The notes under the pieces: model-generated
The model's database searches: none
The model's input: the letters and a program-made list of their open reading frames with translations, nothing else
What the model was told of the DNA's origin: nothing
In this document: positions 1-10,300 of the stretch, piece by piece
Position numbering within the stretch: the first letter of the stretch is position 1
Layout of the letters: the number at the start of each line of letters is the position of its first letter
Position numbers and translations under genes: made by a program
Source: Copromyces sp. CBS 386.78
Lineage: Eukaryota; Ascomycota; Sordariomycetes; Sordariales; Sordariaceae
Assembly (NCBI GenBank): GCA_030685235.1
Contig: MU839109.1
Coordinates: 62,001 to 126,000, forward strand
Reading direction: 5' to 3'
Length of the DNA: 64,000 nucleotides

Positions 1-111
1 CCTAGTGAGGATGAGGGCGATGGGGAGGACGTGGAGGTCTGGAAGAGGTGGTGGCCGGTGGTTCCTGATCCTGGGGTTGTGGATGTTGATATGATGGATG
101 TGAGTCCTTGA
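1..111 (+). CDS. 3' end of an unidentified protein-coding gene (partial)
   Basis: Frame 1 is open from the window edge for 36 codons and ends in TGA at 109-111. The peptide is acidic and rich in D, E and V, with a WKRWWPVV stretch, and looks like a natural C-terminus. The bases after the stop become G-rich and then T-rich, as expected of a 3' UTR. No domain is visible, so function cannot be assigned. It could also be a chance frame. Confidence 0.4.
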   Translation, partial: PSEDEGDGEDVEVWKRWWPVVPDPGVVDVDMMDVSP

Positions 112-244
112 GAGGGGAGAGTATGTTGTGGTGTGGTGTGGTGTGTGGTTTGTTGCGAGGGGGTATAGGGGGGGATGGGAAGAAGAAATGTAGGAAGCAA
201 AGGTTCTATTTTAATATTTTGTTCCGAAGCGGGAAACCCTGAGT

Positions 245-281
245 CTAAACATTGGTTGTCTGACAGACAACCAATGTTTAG
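245..281. repeat. Perfect palindrome, 16-bp arms with 5-base loop
   Basis: The left arm (245-260, CTAAACATTGGTTGTC) is exactly reverse-complementary to 266-281, with TGACA between. The same words (CATTGGTTGT and its complement, followed by GTCTAGAAACAG-like sequence) form the 3' end of the dispersed repeat at 15246-15507. This is therefore best read as a third, truncated copy of that element's terminal hairpin. Confidence 0.75.
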
Positions 282-525
282 AAAACAGTAATTGCTTTCC
301 AGACATTCATTGTGTCCTAGGCCCCTAAAAGGCAAAAGTATAGGGTATTACCTTCTATACTTTAGTAGGCCTTTTATAGGCTACCCGGGAAGTAGGCGGC
401 GTGGTACGGGCACTGGAGACTGAGCCGGAATTTCTGGGTTAGAATAGAAATTAGAATAATTTCAAAAAATTTGTCAGGAACAGGAATCGAATAGAAGATG
501 TTACGATGAAGCACTGTTTCAATAA

Positions 526-785
526 CTACTTGGCTACTAGGCCATTTGGTTGTTTTTAAAAGAAATTGTTAGTTCTTTCTATTAATAAAGGGGATATTGG
601 AGGTTAGAGGAAGGAGGGACTTCGAAACTTTGAGACTTGAGAAGGAACTTTGGAAATTTTCAGATTTCGGACCCAACTCAACTCCAAATCAAAAGGCCAC
701 TATAGTACAGCGCTTACCCCCTATAAGAAAGATGCGTTGGTGACAATAACCACAACCAATGTCTGAAAACAGATTTTCCCACTAC
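526..785. repeat. Dispersed repeat, copy 1 (RIP-like, degenerate)
   Basis: About 260 bases align with 15246-15507 over their length, sharing blocks such as GGCCATTTGGTTGTTT, GGAGGAAGGAGGGAC-like, TTTTCAGATTT and ACCCCCTATAA, and both end in CAGATTTTCCCACTAC. Differences are mostly transitions, with this copy carrying T or A where copy 2 has C or G, as RIP would leave. On the minus strand just left of it (about 478-548) are weak tRNA box A and box B look-alikes followed by a T run. A tRNA-derived origin is possible but unproven. Confidence 0.7.
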
Positions 786-2193
786 GGTTGTTTTAATAAT
801 GGTGGGTTGGATTTCCATCTCGACTCTGTGCGTTCAATGGTACCTTACCATAGCGGAAAAATGCGAGCGACATCTAGCCCGGAGGGGGTCGTCTGGCGGC
901 CTGGCCCAGATAATTGAGTGGCCTAGTTCTAGATACCTCTACCTCGTCTGGGCCAGACGGTGGAGGAGGCCCTCTGATTGGCCAATTAGACTGCCCCCTA
1001 TAAATAATGTAGTCGCTAAAAACTCATTGACACCTAAAACAGTAGTTCTTCCGAAAGTTCATTTCCTTCCCTATCAAAACTCAACCACCCTGTATCTAAG
1101 GAAAGAACGAAGCCCGTTTCCAATCAATTGGGCCACCACCTTTTCTCACTCAATTTCATGTTGTTTTTGCTCGAACAGGTCTGGCGGTCCCACATAACCA
1201 CCTGGCGGTCTCGCGGCATCGAAGAAACGTCCAACCAAGAGAAGAGAGGAGGGTGGTGTTGGGAACGGGGAAAAGAGGAGGCGACCACCAGTCAAATGCT
1301 TCGTCCTGCGAGGCCCCTGCCATCTGCAGCATCACCCCTGGAAAGTTCTTAGCGCTGGACTTCACAACGTCCTCTTCGCAACTCAACCAACATTCCACCA
1401 ATTCTCATGCAAAAAGTTGGTATTAAGCTGATGCGTTTTACCCGTTTCATATACTCTATCCAATTTTCCGTTTTGAATGTGGTTATCCCGTTGTTTTTAT
1501 GTGAAGTTTTGCAAACCCCTGTCATAAGAACCGCGCTAACAAACTTTTAAGGGGTGATGTACAGGCACGACTATGGAAGGAGTAGACTAAGGTAGTCTAG
1601 GGGTGGCCAGCCGTTGTTCACTCTTAGCTTAGCGCGACAGTTTATTGAGGGGCGGTGCATGCTCATAGTGCGGACAAGTCACTCGGGCCGTACCGTACAG
1701 TAGTCTACCCGTGCCACGCAACCCACTTCCAGCAAAACGGCCAGGTTAGGGTTAGAGGTGGTGTTTTAGGCTCGATACATAAGGTACCGTTTCCGCGCTC
1801 TGGTCAACTTTTCATTCCGCATCTCCCATGGAACTTCCTTCATCAGCCATAATGTGGCAAGATTGTCAGACTGTAACCTTCTACCAACGGACATGATTAC
1901 GCTATTTGGCCTGATATCATGCAATCGTGGGTTACATTTTAGTCCAAGTGGTTATGTGACTGGACTCGGCGCTAGAGAAATGGCTTCATGTTTGCAGCCA
2001 TGTCCCCGTCCCGTCCCCTACCGCTTTTGGTCTTCGCTTGTCACCAATCCTGACCCCCTCCTCGTCTTGAGAGATTCAAACCCACAGCAGGAGTCTTTCC
2101 CATCTTTATCGTCGCCTTGTATCTGTCAACTACTATACATGCCGTGGCCAACATCAACTCTGCCGTACGCGGAAGCCAGTACGAGAGAGAGAC

Positions 2194-3832
2194 ATGGACG
2201 GTGCGTCTATAACGGCTGCGTCTCAGCAGCACGACGGCCCGTCTCCAACCGGTGCGTCTCAGCAGCTCGACGGCCACTGGACGTCCATCCAGGTTCCCCA
2301 ACAGGTCTCTGGTCGGAGTCTGCGGAAATCATGTGATCGCTGCCACCAGCAGAAGCTCCGATGCGTCGGGAACAAAACGTCACGACAAGCCTGCGCGCGA
2401 TGCCAACACCTCGGTGCCGAATGCGTCTATAACGCACGGTCCAGAAAGCAGGCCAACAATAACAAGGAGGCCAGCAGAAACCAGAACAGTGCTCCGACCA
2501 CCGAGCCTGTGACGCCGGTCCTGAACCACCACCAGCCCGGCAACTTTGGAGCTTTCTACCCCGATCAGCTGCAGCTGGGCAGCTTCTTCCCGTCTGGTTG
2601 GGATGCCATAAACAACACCCCGTCTCTGACTGATCCCGCCCTGGCGACATATACGGACAGTGGCTATGCTTCAACACTCTCGACGACGAGCACAGGCCCC
2701 GTCTTCAACACGTCCGAGTCGGGCATCGACGACAATAATTTCATCCCGGCGCCAGAGGTGTGCAGGTCCGGCGGCGACCTGTCCGCTCAACTCGCGAGCG
2801 TATGCCAGACACTAGAAACCCTCCTTAAAACGGTGACAAGTGAGCGCACTGGCCATGTCGAACAATGTAAACAACCCCCTGAGGCGGCCGCGCGGGGGGG
2901 GGGCGGGCGGGGGCCGCCGGGCGCGCGGCGGGGGGGCGGCGTGGGGCGCCCGCGAGCGCGCGGGCGAGTCCGCGTCCCGGCGGCANNNNNNNNNNCTCCT
3001 TTGTTTGTCTCTAAATAAACAAAAGACAAACAACAATTTTCTTTGATATGTCAGGTCAGTTTTAAAAAAAAAAAAAAAACAACCCCCCCCCCCCCCCCCC
3101 CCCCCCTTTGTGAGCACAGAATTATGAAACGCTGACTGCGATATGCATACCTAAGATCCTGTCGGAGAGGTGTTCAGTGCCTTTGAAGGCTTTGTGAGGG
3201 CCATGGTGCTCACCCGGGGAAAAGCTCGGACCCCATCCCGAGACGCCCACCCGTCCTTCGCCAAGTACCTGGACAGCAAGCAGGCGTCCATGGCAGCGCA
3301 ATGCTACATGCTCTGCATGAGATTGGTGGTCTCTCTCTCGGAGAAAATGCTGCAGAACCTCTTGGCATCGCCCATGCCTGCGCAACGCACATCCTTCAGT
3401 TTGAGCAGCACGCCCGACTCCATGTCGACTCCATTCAACGCCAGCGCGCTGGGCATCCTGGACGTGAACTTCTCCCTAGGTACTAACCAGAACATGATGA
3501 TGGAGGGCGTCGTCGGCCTGGAAGATCTGTATGTCGGCCCCACGGACTCGTACGAGCAGGCCGTCGACTCCACCGTCAGCATACTCCGCGTCGGCGGCAG
3601 ACTCATCGGCAGAATGGAGCAGTTGCTGGAGATCCCTCCCGACATGGCCGGGGGCACGACGTCGTCGGGAGAACAGCCGAGCACCGAGCATCAGCGAAGG
3701 AAGCTGTCGCTGCCGGCACGCCTCGTCGCGACGACGTGGGAACACGAGACGAGTATCGATAACAAATGCCCCGTAACGTGTTTCAAGCGCTATCGCGCCG
3801 CTATCTTGGGTCTTGCCCAAGGCTACGTGTGA
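2194..3832 (+). CDS. Zn(II)2Cys6 transcription factor, AflR-like cluster regulator
   Basis: Probable pathway-specific activator of the adjacent cluster, acting in the nucleus. Inferred exons are 2194-2866 and 3156-3832, giving 449 aa. The binuclear zinc cluster is complete: Cys47-x2-Cys50-x6-Cys57-x9-Cys67-x2-Cys70-x6-Cys77, preceded by a basic RSLRKS and followed by a basic linker. The C-terminal half (from VFSAFEGF) has the look of an AflR-type regulatory region. The donor GTAAAC at 2867 and acceptor CTAAG ending at 3155 are in matching phase and join to a Tyr codon. That places the 10-N gap and the G/C/A homopolymers inside the intron, which is long for a fungus (at least 289 nt). The N-terminus repeats GASQQxDG twice. 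A different start or an extra hidden exon in the gap is possible. Confidence 0.8.
2867..3155. other. Putative intron containing the assembly gap and extreme homopolymers
   Basis: It contains a G/C-only stretch (about 2884-2985), ten Ns (2986-2995), a 16-A run (3064-3079) and a 24-C run (3083-3106). Base use is unlike anything nearby. It is either true low-complexity DNA that broke the assembly or a contig-end artefact. A branch-like GCTGAC sits at about 3131, just before the acceptor. Confidence 0.65.
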
Positions 3833-3850
3833 GAGAGCCTGGCTGGGAAC

Positions 3851-4020
3851 GTACTAACGTGTAGCCGAACAGGCCTTAAAAGCAGTTGATGGAAACAGTA
3901 ATCTAGAAACGAAGTGTTATAGAATTAAATTATAATAGTAAAACTTGTCGAGGGCTCTGTGACCTTTGAGAACCTCTTTCTCGCAAAAAAAGCTATGAAC
4001 ATAAAAAGAGAGGGAACATT
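3851..4020 (+). repeat. Cluster-flanking repeat, copy A
   Basis: Matches the reverse complement of 30931-31119 almost base for base, apart from two short deletions here: about 9 bp near the TTATAATAGTAAAACTT block and about 16-19 bp before TTTGAGAACC. Shared blocks include GTGTAGCCGAACAGGCCTT, AAACAGTAATCTAGAA and AGAACCTCTTTCTCGC. It begins 18 bases after the regulator's stop. No terminal inverted repeats or coding potential were seen. Confidence 0.85.
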
Positions 4021-4383
4021 ACCTAGGTACCTAGGTAAGGTAGGTACCTTTGATGGCGGTTCGTTTGCAAACATCAACAGAAAATCCCGTCATCTCGCTG
4101 AAATGAAGGTTGCAGCTCTGATCGAGTTCTTACGAAATAAGAGAATAGGTAGCCACAAGAGCCCAAGGTACATAAATCGCTGCAATACAGTGTTATCGAT
4201 GAAATAGAGTCCCAAACTTCGTTCCATATAGTCTACTCCGCAGTGAAACCTCATCCTCACCTTATTGGATCGCTCCTACCCTGGAAAATGTATTGATCTA
4301 TCGTTGCACAGAGTCTGTCACTTTTAGCAGACAGCTGGCTGGCTGGCCGCATCTTCAGCAGTGGCACGCTGAGCCTCTAGCGG
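4021..4383. other. Intergenic spacer, 3' side of the PKS
   Basis: Begins with a cluster of AGGTA/TACCT words (4021-4050), a motif that recurs in many spacers of this window. Otherwise I see nothing beyond the expected 3' UTR of the PKS gene. Confidence 0.5.
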
Positions 4384-7300
4384 TTACTTCACCAGAGCAC
4401 TTCGCCTGATGATCAACTCAGCAACCTGATTGAGCGAGGTGCTCTGTAGGACCTCGAAAATAGACAGCTTCGCCTGACCTGCCAAAGCAAGCCAATTGCG
4501 CAATTCGACGGCAACGAGAGAATCGACGCCGAGGACAGAAACGCCCTGTTCTGGGTCCACGCTCGCGACATCGACGTTGAAAATTGCCGCCAGCCGCGCG
4601 ACCAGTGCTTCTGCTACCTGTGCCGTGCCCTTCACTTCTTGCATTGATTTCTCGCCTCGATCGATGCTGCTGTGACCGAGTGCGCGGACGAGAATCGCGG
4701 TGGGGTCGAGTGAGGTGGCCTCGGAAGTCTGTGTCGATTGGGAGGATGATGCCGTTTGAACGAGGCGCAACGTGCCGAAACGCCGATCGCGACGAATGCC
4801 AGCCTCAGGCGTCAGACTGCTCCACGGCAGCAGGCCAACGATCCTCCGGGCTTCACCAGGTGACTGATCGGACCGACTGGATCGCTGGCTATGCTGGAGG
4901 CGCGTGTCGTGCTGGATGGCGTCTTCGATAAGGCGAAATACAGCGTCAACATGTATCGACTCGGTGCCAAGTGCTTCGACACGATGTCGAGCATCTTGGT
5001 CCGACGCCACCATTCCAACGCCTAAAACGGCCGGCAGAGCCAGACTGACGGCAGGGAGGCCGAGAGCCACGCGGTGGCTGGCCAAGGCGTCCTCGAACGC
5101 GTTGGCAGCGGCGTAGTTGGCCTGGGAGACGTGCCCCATCACACCGATGACTGACGACAGAAGCACGAAAAAGGACAGATCTTGAGGTAGGTGCTTGTGC
5201 AGATTCCTCGTGCCGGCGACCTTGGGCCCCACGGTTTTTTGCCATTGCGCGAAGGACATGCGATCGAACACGGTATCCTGTTTTCTCAAGTTAGTCAAAG
5301 TGTTTCAGCATTCGAACACGCCTTGTTTCCTATTTGTACGTACCGCTAGAACGTTGGCGGCGTGAATAACGCCACGGACCGGAGGCGATGTGGCCGAGAC
5401 TTGACGGAGAAGGCGGACAAGACTCTCCTCACTCGATACATCACAGTTGAGCACTTGGAGGCGACAACCTCGTAGCGCGGCATCTTCGACGAGTCCCTCC
5501 GCCTGAGGGTGTGTCTCTGCGTTGCGGGAAATGAGGACCACACTCCGGGCGCCTTTGGACACCATCCAAGATGCAATGGCCCCGCCAATACCGTCCACCC
5601 CGCCAACGATCAGGTAAGTGGCTCTCTTATCATCGAGACGAAGTCGGCGGCGCACAGGAGACATAACCTGGACCGGACTGTCGTCCTGGGCCGCAATGAC
5701 CACCTTGCCCGCCTTGCGTCGCTGCCGTTGCTGTTCCAAATGCCGCACAGCTTGGCTCATCTGCGAGGGCGAGAACCTTGTCACGGGGCTAGGAGGTGAG
5801 GAAGACCCCGACGAGGAAGACACGGCGTTGTGAAGGATGATGCCTAGGCCCGCATCCAATGACTCCTTCATAAGCAGACCATTGTGGTCGCTCAGCTGTA
5901 TCATATCCACTCGCGCATACGTAGCGCACCTTGCGGCAAGCTGGGTGACGTCTAGGCTCTTGTTCCAGCCACCGATTTCGACAAAGCGACCAAAATTCGC
6001 GATGCTATTTAGAGCAGACTGCAGCAGAGGTGCGGACAGCAATGATGTCGGGCCGGTGAGAACCACATCTACGCCCTGGCCGCCAGTCTGCCCCTTGATG
6101 GCATCACCTAATTCCCTCGCGTAACAGCTTTTAAGAATTTGACTTGGAGCAAGGTGGTATGTGCCCATGAGACGGTGTGTCTCGGCCTCCGTCAAGTCGG
6201 TGGTAGCAAACCACACGTCAGCGCCTACGTGATTTGCAACGGCCAGACCCGCCGTGCCATCAGCTCCACCATCGGCTTGCACGATCAGGACCTTGTCGCC
6301 CCTTCTCAATCTTGCCACGTGCACAAGGGCGTAATAAGCCCCAGAATACGCCAGCGGGGCACAGACGGCCTCCTCGAAGGATAGGCCATCAGGAATTTTC
6401 GCGACGCTGGTCCAACTCGCTTGTGCTATGCTTGCGTATGGCCCCTTGGTCACACCGCAGACCTTGTCGCCGAGCTGGAACCCACTGGCGTCCGTGTTGT
6501 GCCCAAGTCGGGTGACTATGCCCGCTACCTCGTGTACAGCCGTGGCTTCTTCGTCGTCGGCCTCTGTCGCAGTGCGGTGATGATGGACGCGAGGATCCAG
6601 GCTGAAAGCCCGCGTCTCGATCTCAACGACACCGTCAGCGAGCTCATTGGCAGCACCACACCACTGTTCGACGAAGCCACCTTCACCTGAATCCAATGCC
6701 TCCTCCCACACCAGTGGCCGATGGGGATCCTGAAAGGGCTGGAAGGTCTTGGCCTTGGACTCCTCTTTACTGCCCATCGCCGGGAAGATCCGTGGCACAT
6801 GGACGACCGAGTCCTGAATCGCATACTCCCAGTCGGCGTCGGCGTGGCCAAACTCCTTGTTCAGCAATGTCTGCTGCAACACCCCGACAACATGCTTTAT
6901 GACCACGTCCGCTTCTTCCGCCCAGGTTGTGGGCAAGTCCAGCAACACGTAGGGTCTGTCCACGTTTTCATGGCGGAGAGTTCGCAGCAGGCCCTGCACC
7001 TGAGAAGAGGCGGGTGTGGCGGAGGCGTCTGGACCGGCGCCGTTGGACAACCACAAAACTCCCCGACTCTCGAGAAGCACTCGACGGAGCTTATGGAACA
7101 TGGACTCGTCCATATCATCCAGCACACAACCATTCTTGGCTACATCTGCAGCAGCTAGTATGTGTAGTACTTGGCTTTCGCCTGGTTGTACCTCCTCGAG
7201 GCTCTCCAGGGTGACCCGAATGCCCGTTGTCATATAAATGGCCTCGCCTAGCTGTGAGAGCCATTTCTGCTGCGACGGTGAAAGCGTGGATTCCGCATGA

Positions 7301-10300
7301 ACGATTGTCACAAGACTGGGGTTGGGTGGGCTGCTAGGGTTCACGGCGGACGCTTCTTGTTCAGGCGCGACGCTGCTTGTTAACATAACGGTCCATCTCT
7401 GGAATTGCGGCTGCTCGCAATCAGCAATGTCGAATTCGACGCCCGTGAATCCATTGGCGCGAAGAGCCTCATCCCACGCTTCTAGCCCCATGACGAATTC
7501 CGGCTGCTCACCCTGCTGTTCCCAACCCGGGAACGTGCTACAGATGAGCTGCGCGTCGAGACTGACGTGCGTCTTCACAATAAGTAGAAGCTTGCCGCCG
7601 GGCTTCAGCAGTTTCCGCATGTTTTCCAAAGCCGTCTTCGGATTGTTGACTGCGTGTAGGTTCATGGATGCAACCACCAGGTCTATACTCCGTTCGGCTG
7701 CTACGTCGTGCAACGTCTCCGTCCTCGGGCCCTCTTTTCCGAGATCGAGTTCCCGGAACTCGAGCACCTTGGTCCACCTGGCCAACTTCTGCTTGGCTGC
7801 CTCGAAATGCACTGATGAGGCGTCCGAGAATATGTATCGGTCGATGAGCAGCCCACCATTACCTCCCTGTCCGAATGCTTCCAACAGGGCTCCGGCCGCT
7901 GCCCCGTTGCCCGCACCAACCTCGAGAACAGCCGCTCCCGGTTGCTGAAGAGCAAGGACATTCGCTATCCTGGCAAGTTGCTTGTAGCTGCGAGTTTGGA
8001 GGCTGGGTAGTCCGCTGTTGTATTGCCTCATGAGATCATCGTTGTCCTCCCCTAAGAGGGCGGCAGGCGTTACCTCTCCTCGCACAATCTGTGCCAGTTT
8101 CTGACCAATGCGAACAAGGAGACCCCCGTGCGTCCCACCCGTGGACCGGAGCTCGTCGAACAACTTTTGCTTGAGTCCCTTGCTTGCTCGCCCCCAGGCT
8201 TTGCTTCCAGGCATCAGTTGCCCGCTCCTACCACGGGCCAGCACGCTCTGCATCCACGCAAATGAGGCGTGCCCGTGTGTTGTCCAACTGCCCGATGGCT
8301 GCCCCTCCAGCTCAGCCGCAGCATCGGCAATGAAGTAATAGGATGCGCGGACCACCTTTTTCTCGTAGTCCAGCTCTTCGCCTGCTAGTGTAGTGCGCAT
8401 GTATTCTTTGATAGACGAGGGGATGCCACCGCGGCTCACTATCGGGACCCAACGGCTTTCATAGAGCGGAATTCTTTCCAGGCCACTTTCAGCCTCATCA
8501 CGGGGAATGGCCTGGCAGAACAGCTGATTGATCACGAGAGGGGTCTCACGGCGGCTATCACCTTGTTGTTGCGAGTTCGCGACGGATACGTCCGAGGTGA
8601 AGCCTCTGCGTTGCGCACTCCGCAACTCACTGAAAACCGCCAGGCGCTCCCTCCCCCCTCTGTTTAGCGATCGAGGCACAAAAGCATCCTGGAGCGACCT
8701 AGGAAGCACCATGGACGTCTTGCCCGTGTCTGGGGGCAAGTTTGCGTACGTAGCTTGGATGATGCAGTCTAGCGTCGTGGGGTGGATAACGTAGGAGGCG
8801 AAGTATGGCGACGCTGACGGAGACTCCCCCAGCTCGAGGATGTCCAAGTCGGCTGCCGCTCTTTTGAGGGTTTTCGACGCCACCACGTCTGCGATGCCTT
8901 GGAAGGCCGGTCCATATTGAACTCCCATACTGGCGGCGACATCTGCCCGAAGTGCCGAACCGGCCACTCGTCGTACCTTTGTGGATTCCTGTGTCTTCAT
9001 GTTGTTGAGGAAGGAGTCGACGTTCGGTGCGACGGCGTCCTCGATATCTTGCTGCTGCTCCACCACGGCCAAGACGAGGCCACGACAGTTTTCCACCCAC
9101 ATGTCATTGGCCCCCAGAGAGCGCACCTCATATTCGTACCAGCTATCATCAGCCTTGTCCCCCTCGCGTCGTGACGGTCCCAGACGGAAGTACATCTCGA
9201 CGCCTCCGACCGACTTTTCCGACTCGGGAACCACCAAGGCGCTTAGAAACTCGACGTTTTTGACACGATAGCCGCGAATCTTGTCCTCAGACGGATCCGT
9301 GACGAGACGAACGGCTTCGATGGCCATGGATACGTAGGCCGCGTCAGGAAGCACAACCATGCCATCGACACGATGGTCGCCGATCCAAGGAAGGTCGACG
9401 AGACGTATAAAGTTTCGCCATGCCGGTGTCGTTGCGCCCGAAACAGGCATACCAAGGAGCTCGTGGGGTGGAAATCTCTTGTAGCGGATGTCCTTGTTGA
9501 CCCGCGATTCGATCCAGTAGCGACTCGAGTGATTCCACGGATAAGTCGGCAGGCCGGGCACAAATTTCATAATGTTCGAGGTGGTCACGGCCTCCTCGCC
9601 GTTTGCCTCTGGGTATTTGTTGACGGCCGATAAAGATACGGCATATCCGAGACGGACGAGTTCTCCGGCTACGTCTTGCATGGTCTCCACGGCATTCGCG
9701 TTTCGCTGAAGACAGGACATGTAAGCCATCTTGCGGCCTCGCAAGATCTGTCTCATGGGACCCGCCAGAGCGCCATGCGGTCCTATTTCAACAATGGCGT
9801 CTACTTGGGCGGAGCTTGCGTCGGTCTTACCGAAGCACATGGCCTCAAATGCCTGGCTAAAGAGAACCGGGCTCGTTAGGTTCCGCACATAGTGCTCTGC
9901 TGACAGCGATTGGGCGGACGTAAGGCCCCCCCCCGTGACAGGGGACGTGTACCTCACGTCACCGGGCCAAGTCGGGCTCGATGGCACGATGTCCCGCAGC
10001 TTGTCCAGGTAGGCAGACTCCATGCGCCGCATATGGGGTGAGTGATATGCCAGCGCGACCCTGAGCTTGCGAGCGAATTTGCCGTCGGCCTCGAGACGGC
10101 TCACAACCTCGTCCAGATCATCCATGTCACCCGAAAGAGTGACGCTCTCGGGACTGTTGACACACGCCACCACGACGCGGCCGTCAGAAGTCGTTTCCCT
10201 CAAGTATCTTTGCGCCTCGTCGGGTCCCACGCCGGCCGCAGCCATGCCACCAACGACGCCCGAGGCTTTCGGGTCCAGCAGAGTGCGCGCGAGCTCGCCA

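Larger units (their letters stand above)
112..2193. other. Intergenic repeat-rich stretch upstream of the cluster regulator
   Basis: No convincing gene. It holds a perfect palindrome (245-281) and a degenerate dispersed repeat (526-785), both listed separately. A CCAAT-like box followed by a TATAAATA box lies near 978-1006, but the short reading frames downstream (from about 799 or 1128) show no codon bias or motifs. The last 350 bases should include the promoter of the Zn2Cys6 gene; a TCGGCG hexamer sits at 1966-1971. Confidence 0.6.

Noticed and set aside
245..281. Palindrome as a transcription terminator of the left-edge gene
   Set aside because: Fungal Pol II genes do not use stem-loop terminators, and the sequence matches the end of the dispersed repeat.
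478..548. Minus-strand tRNA-like sequence next to dispersed repeat copy 1
   Set aside because: Box A and B approximate the consensus and a T run follows, but the T-stem and acceptor stem do not pair; not annotated as tRNA, only mentioned as a possible SINE origin.
799..1352. Short plus-strand frames downstream of a CCAAT/TATA-like pair
   Set aside because: No codon bias, no motif, no continuation by plausible splicing.
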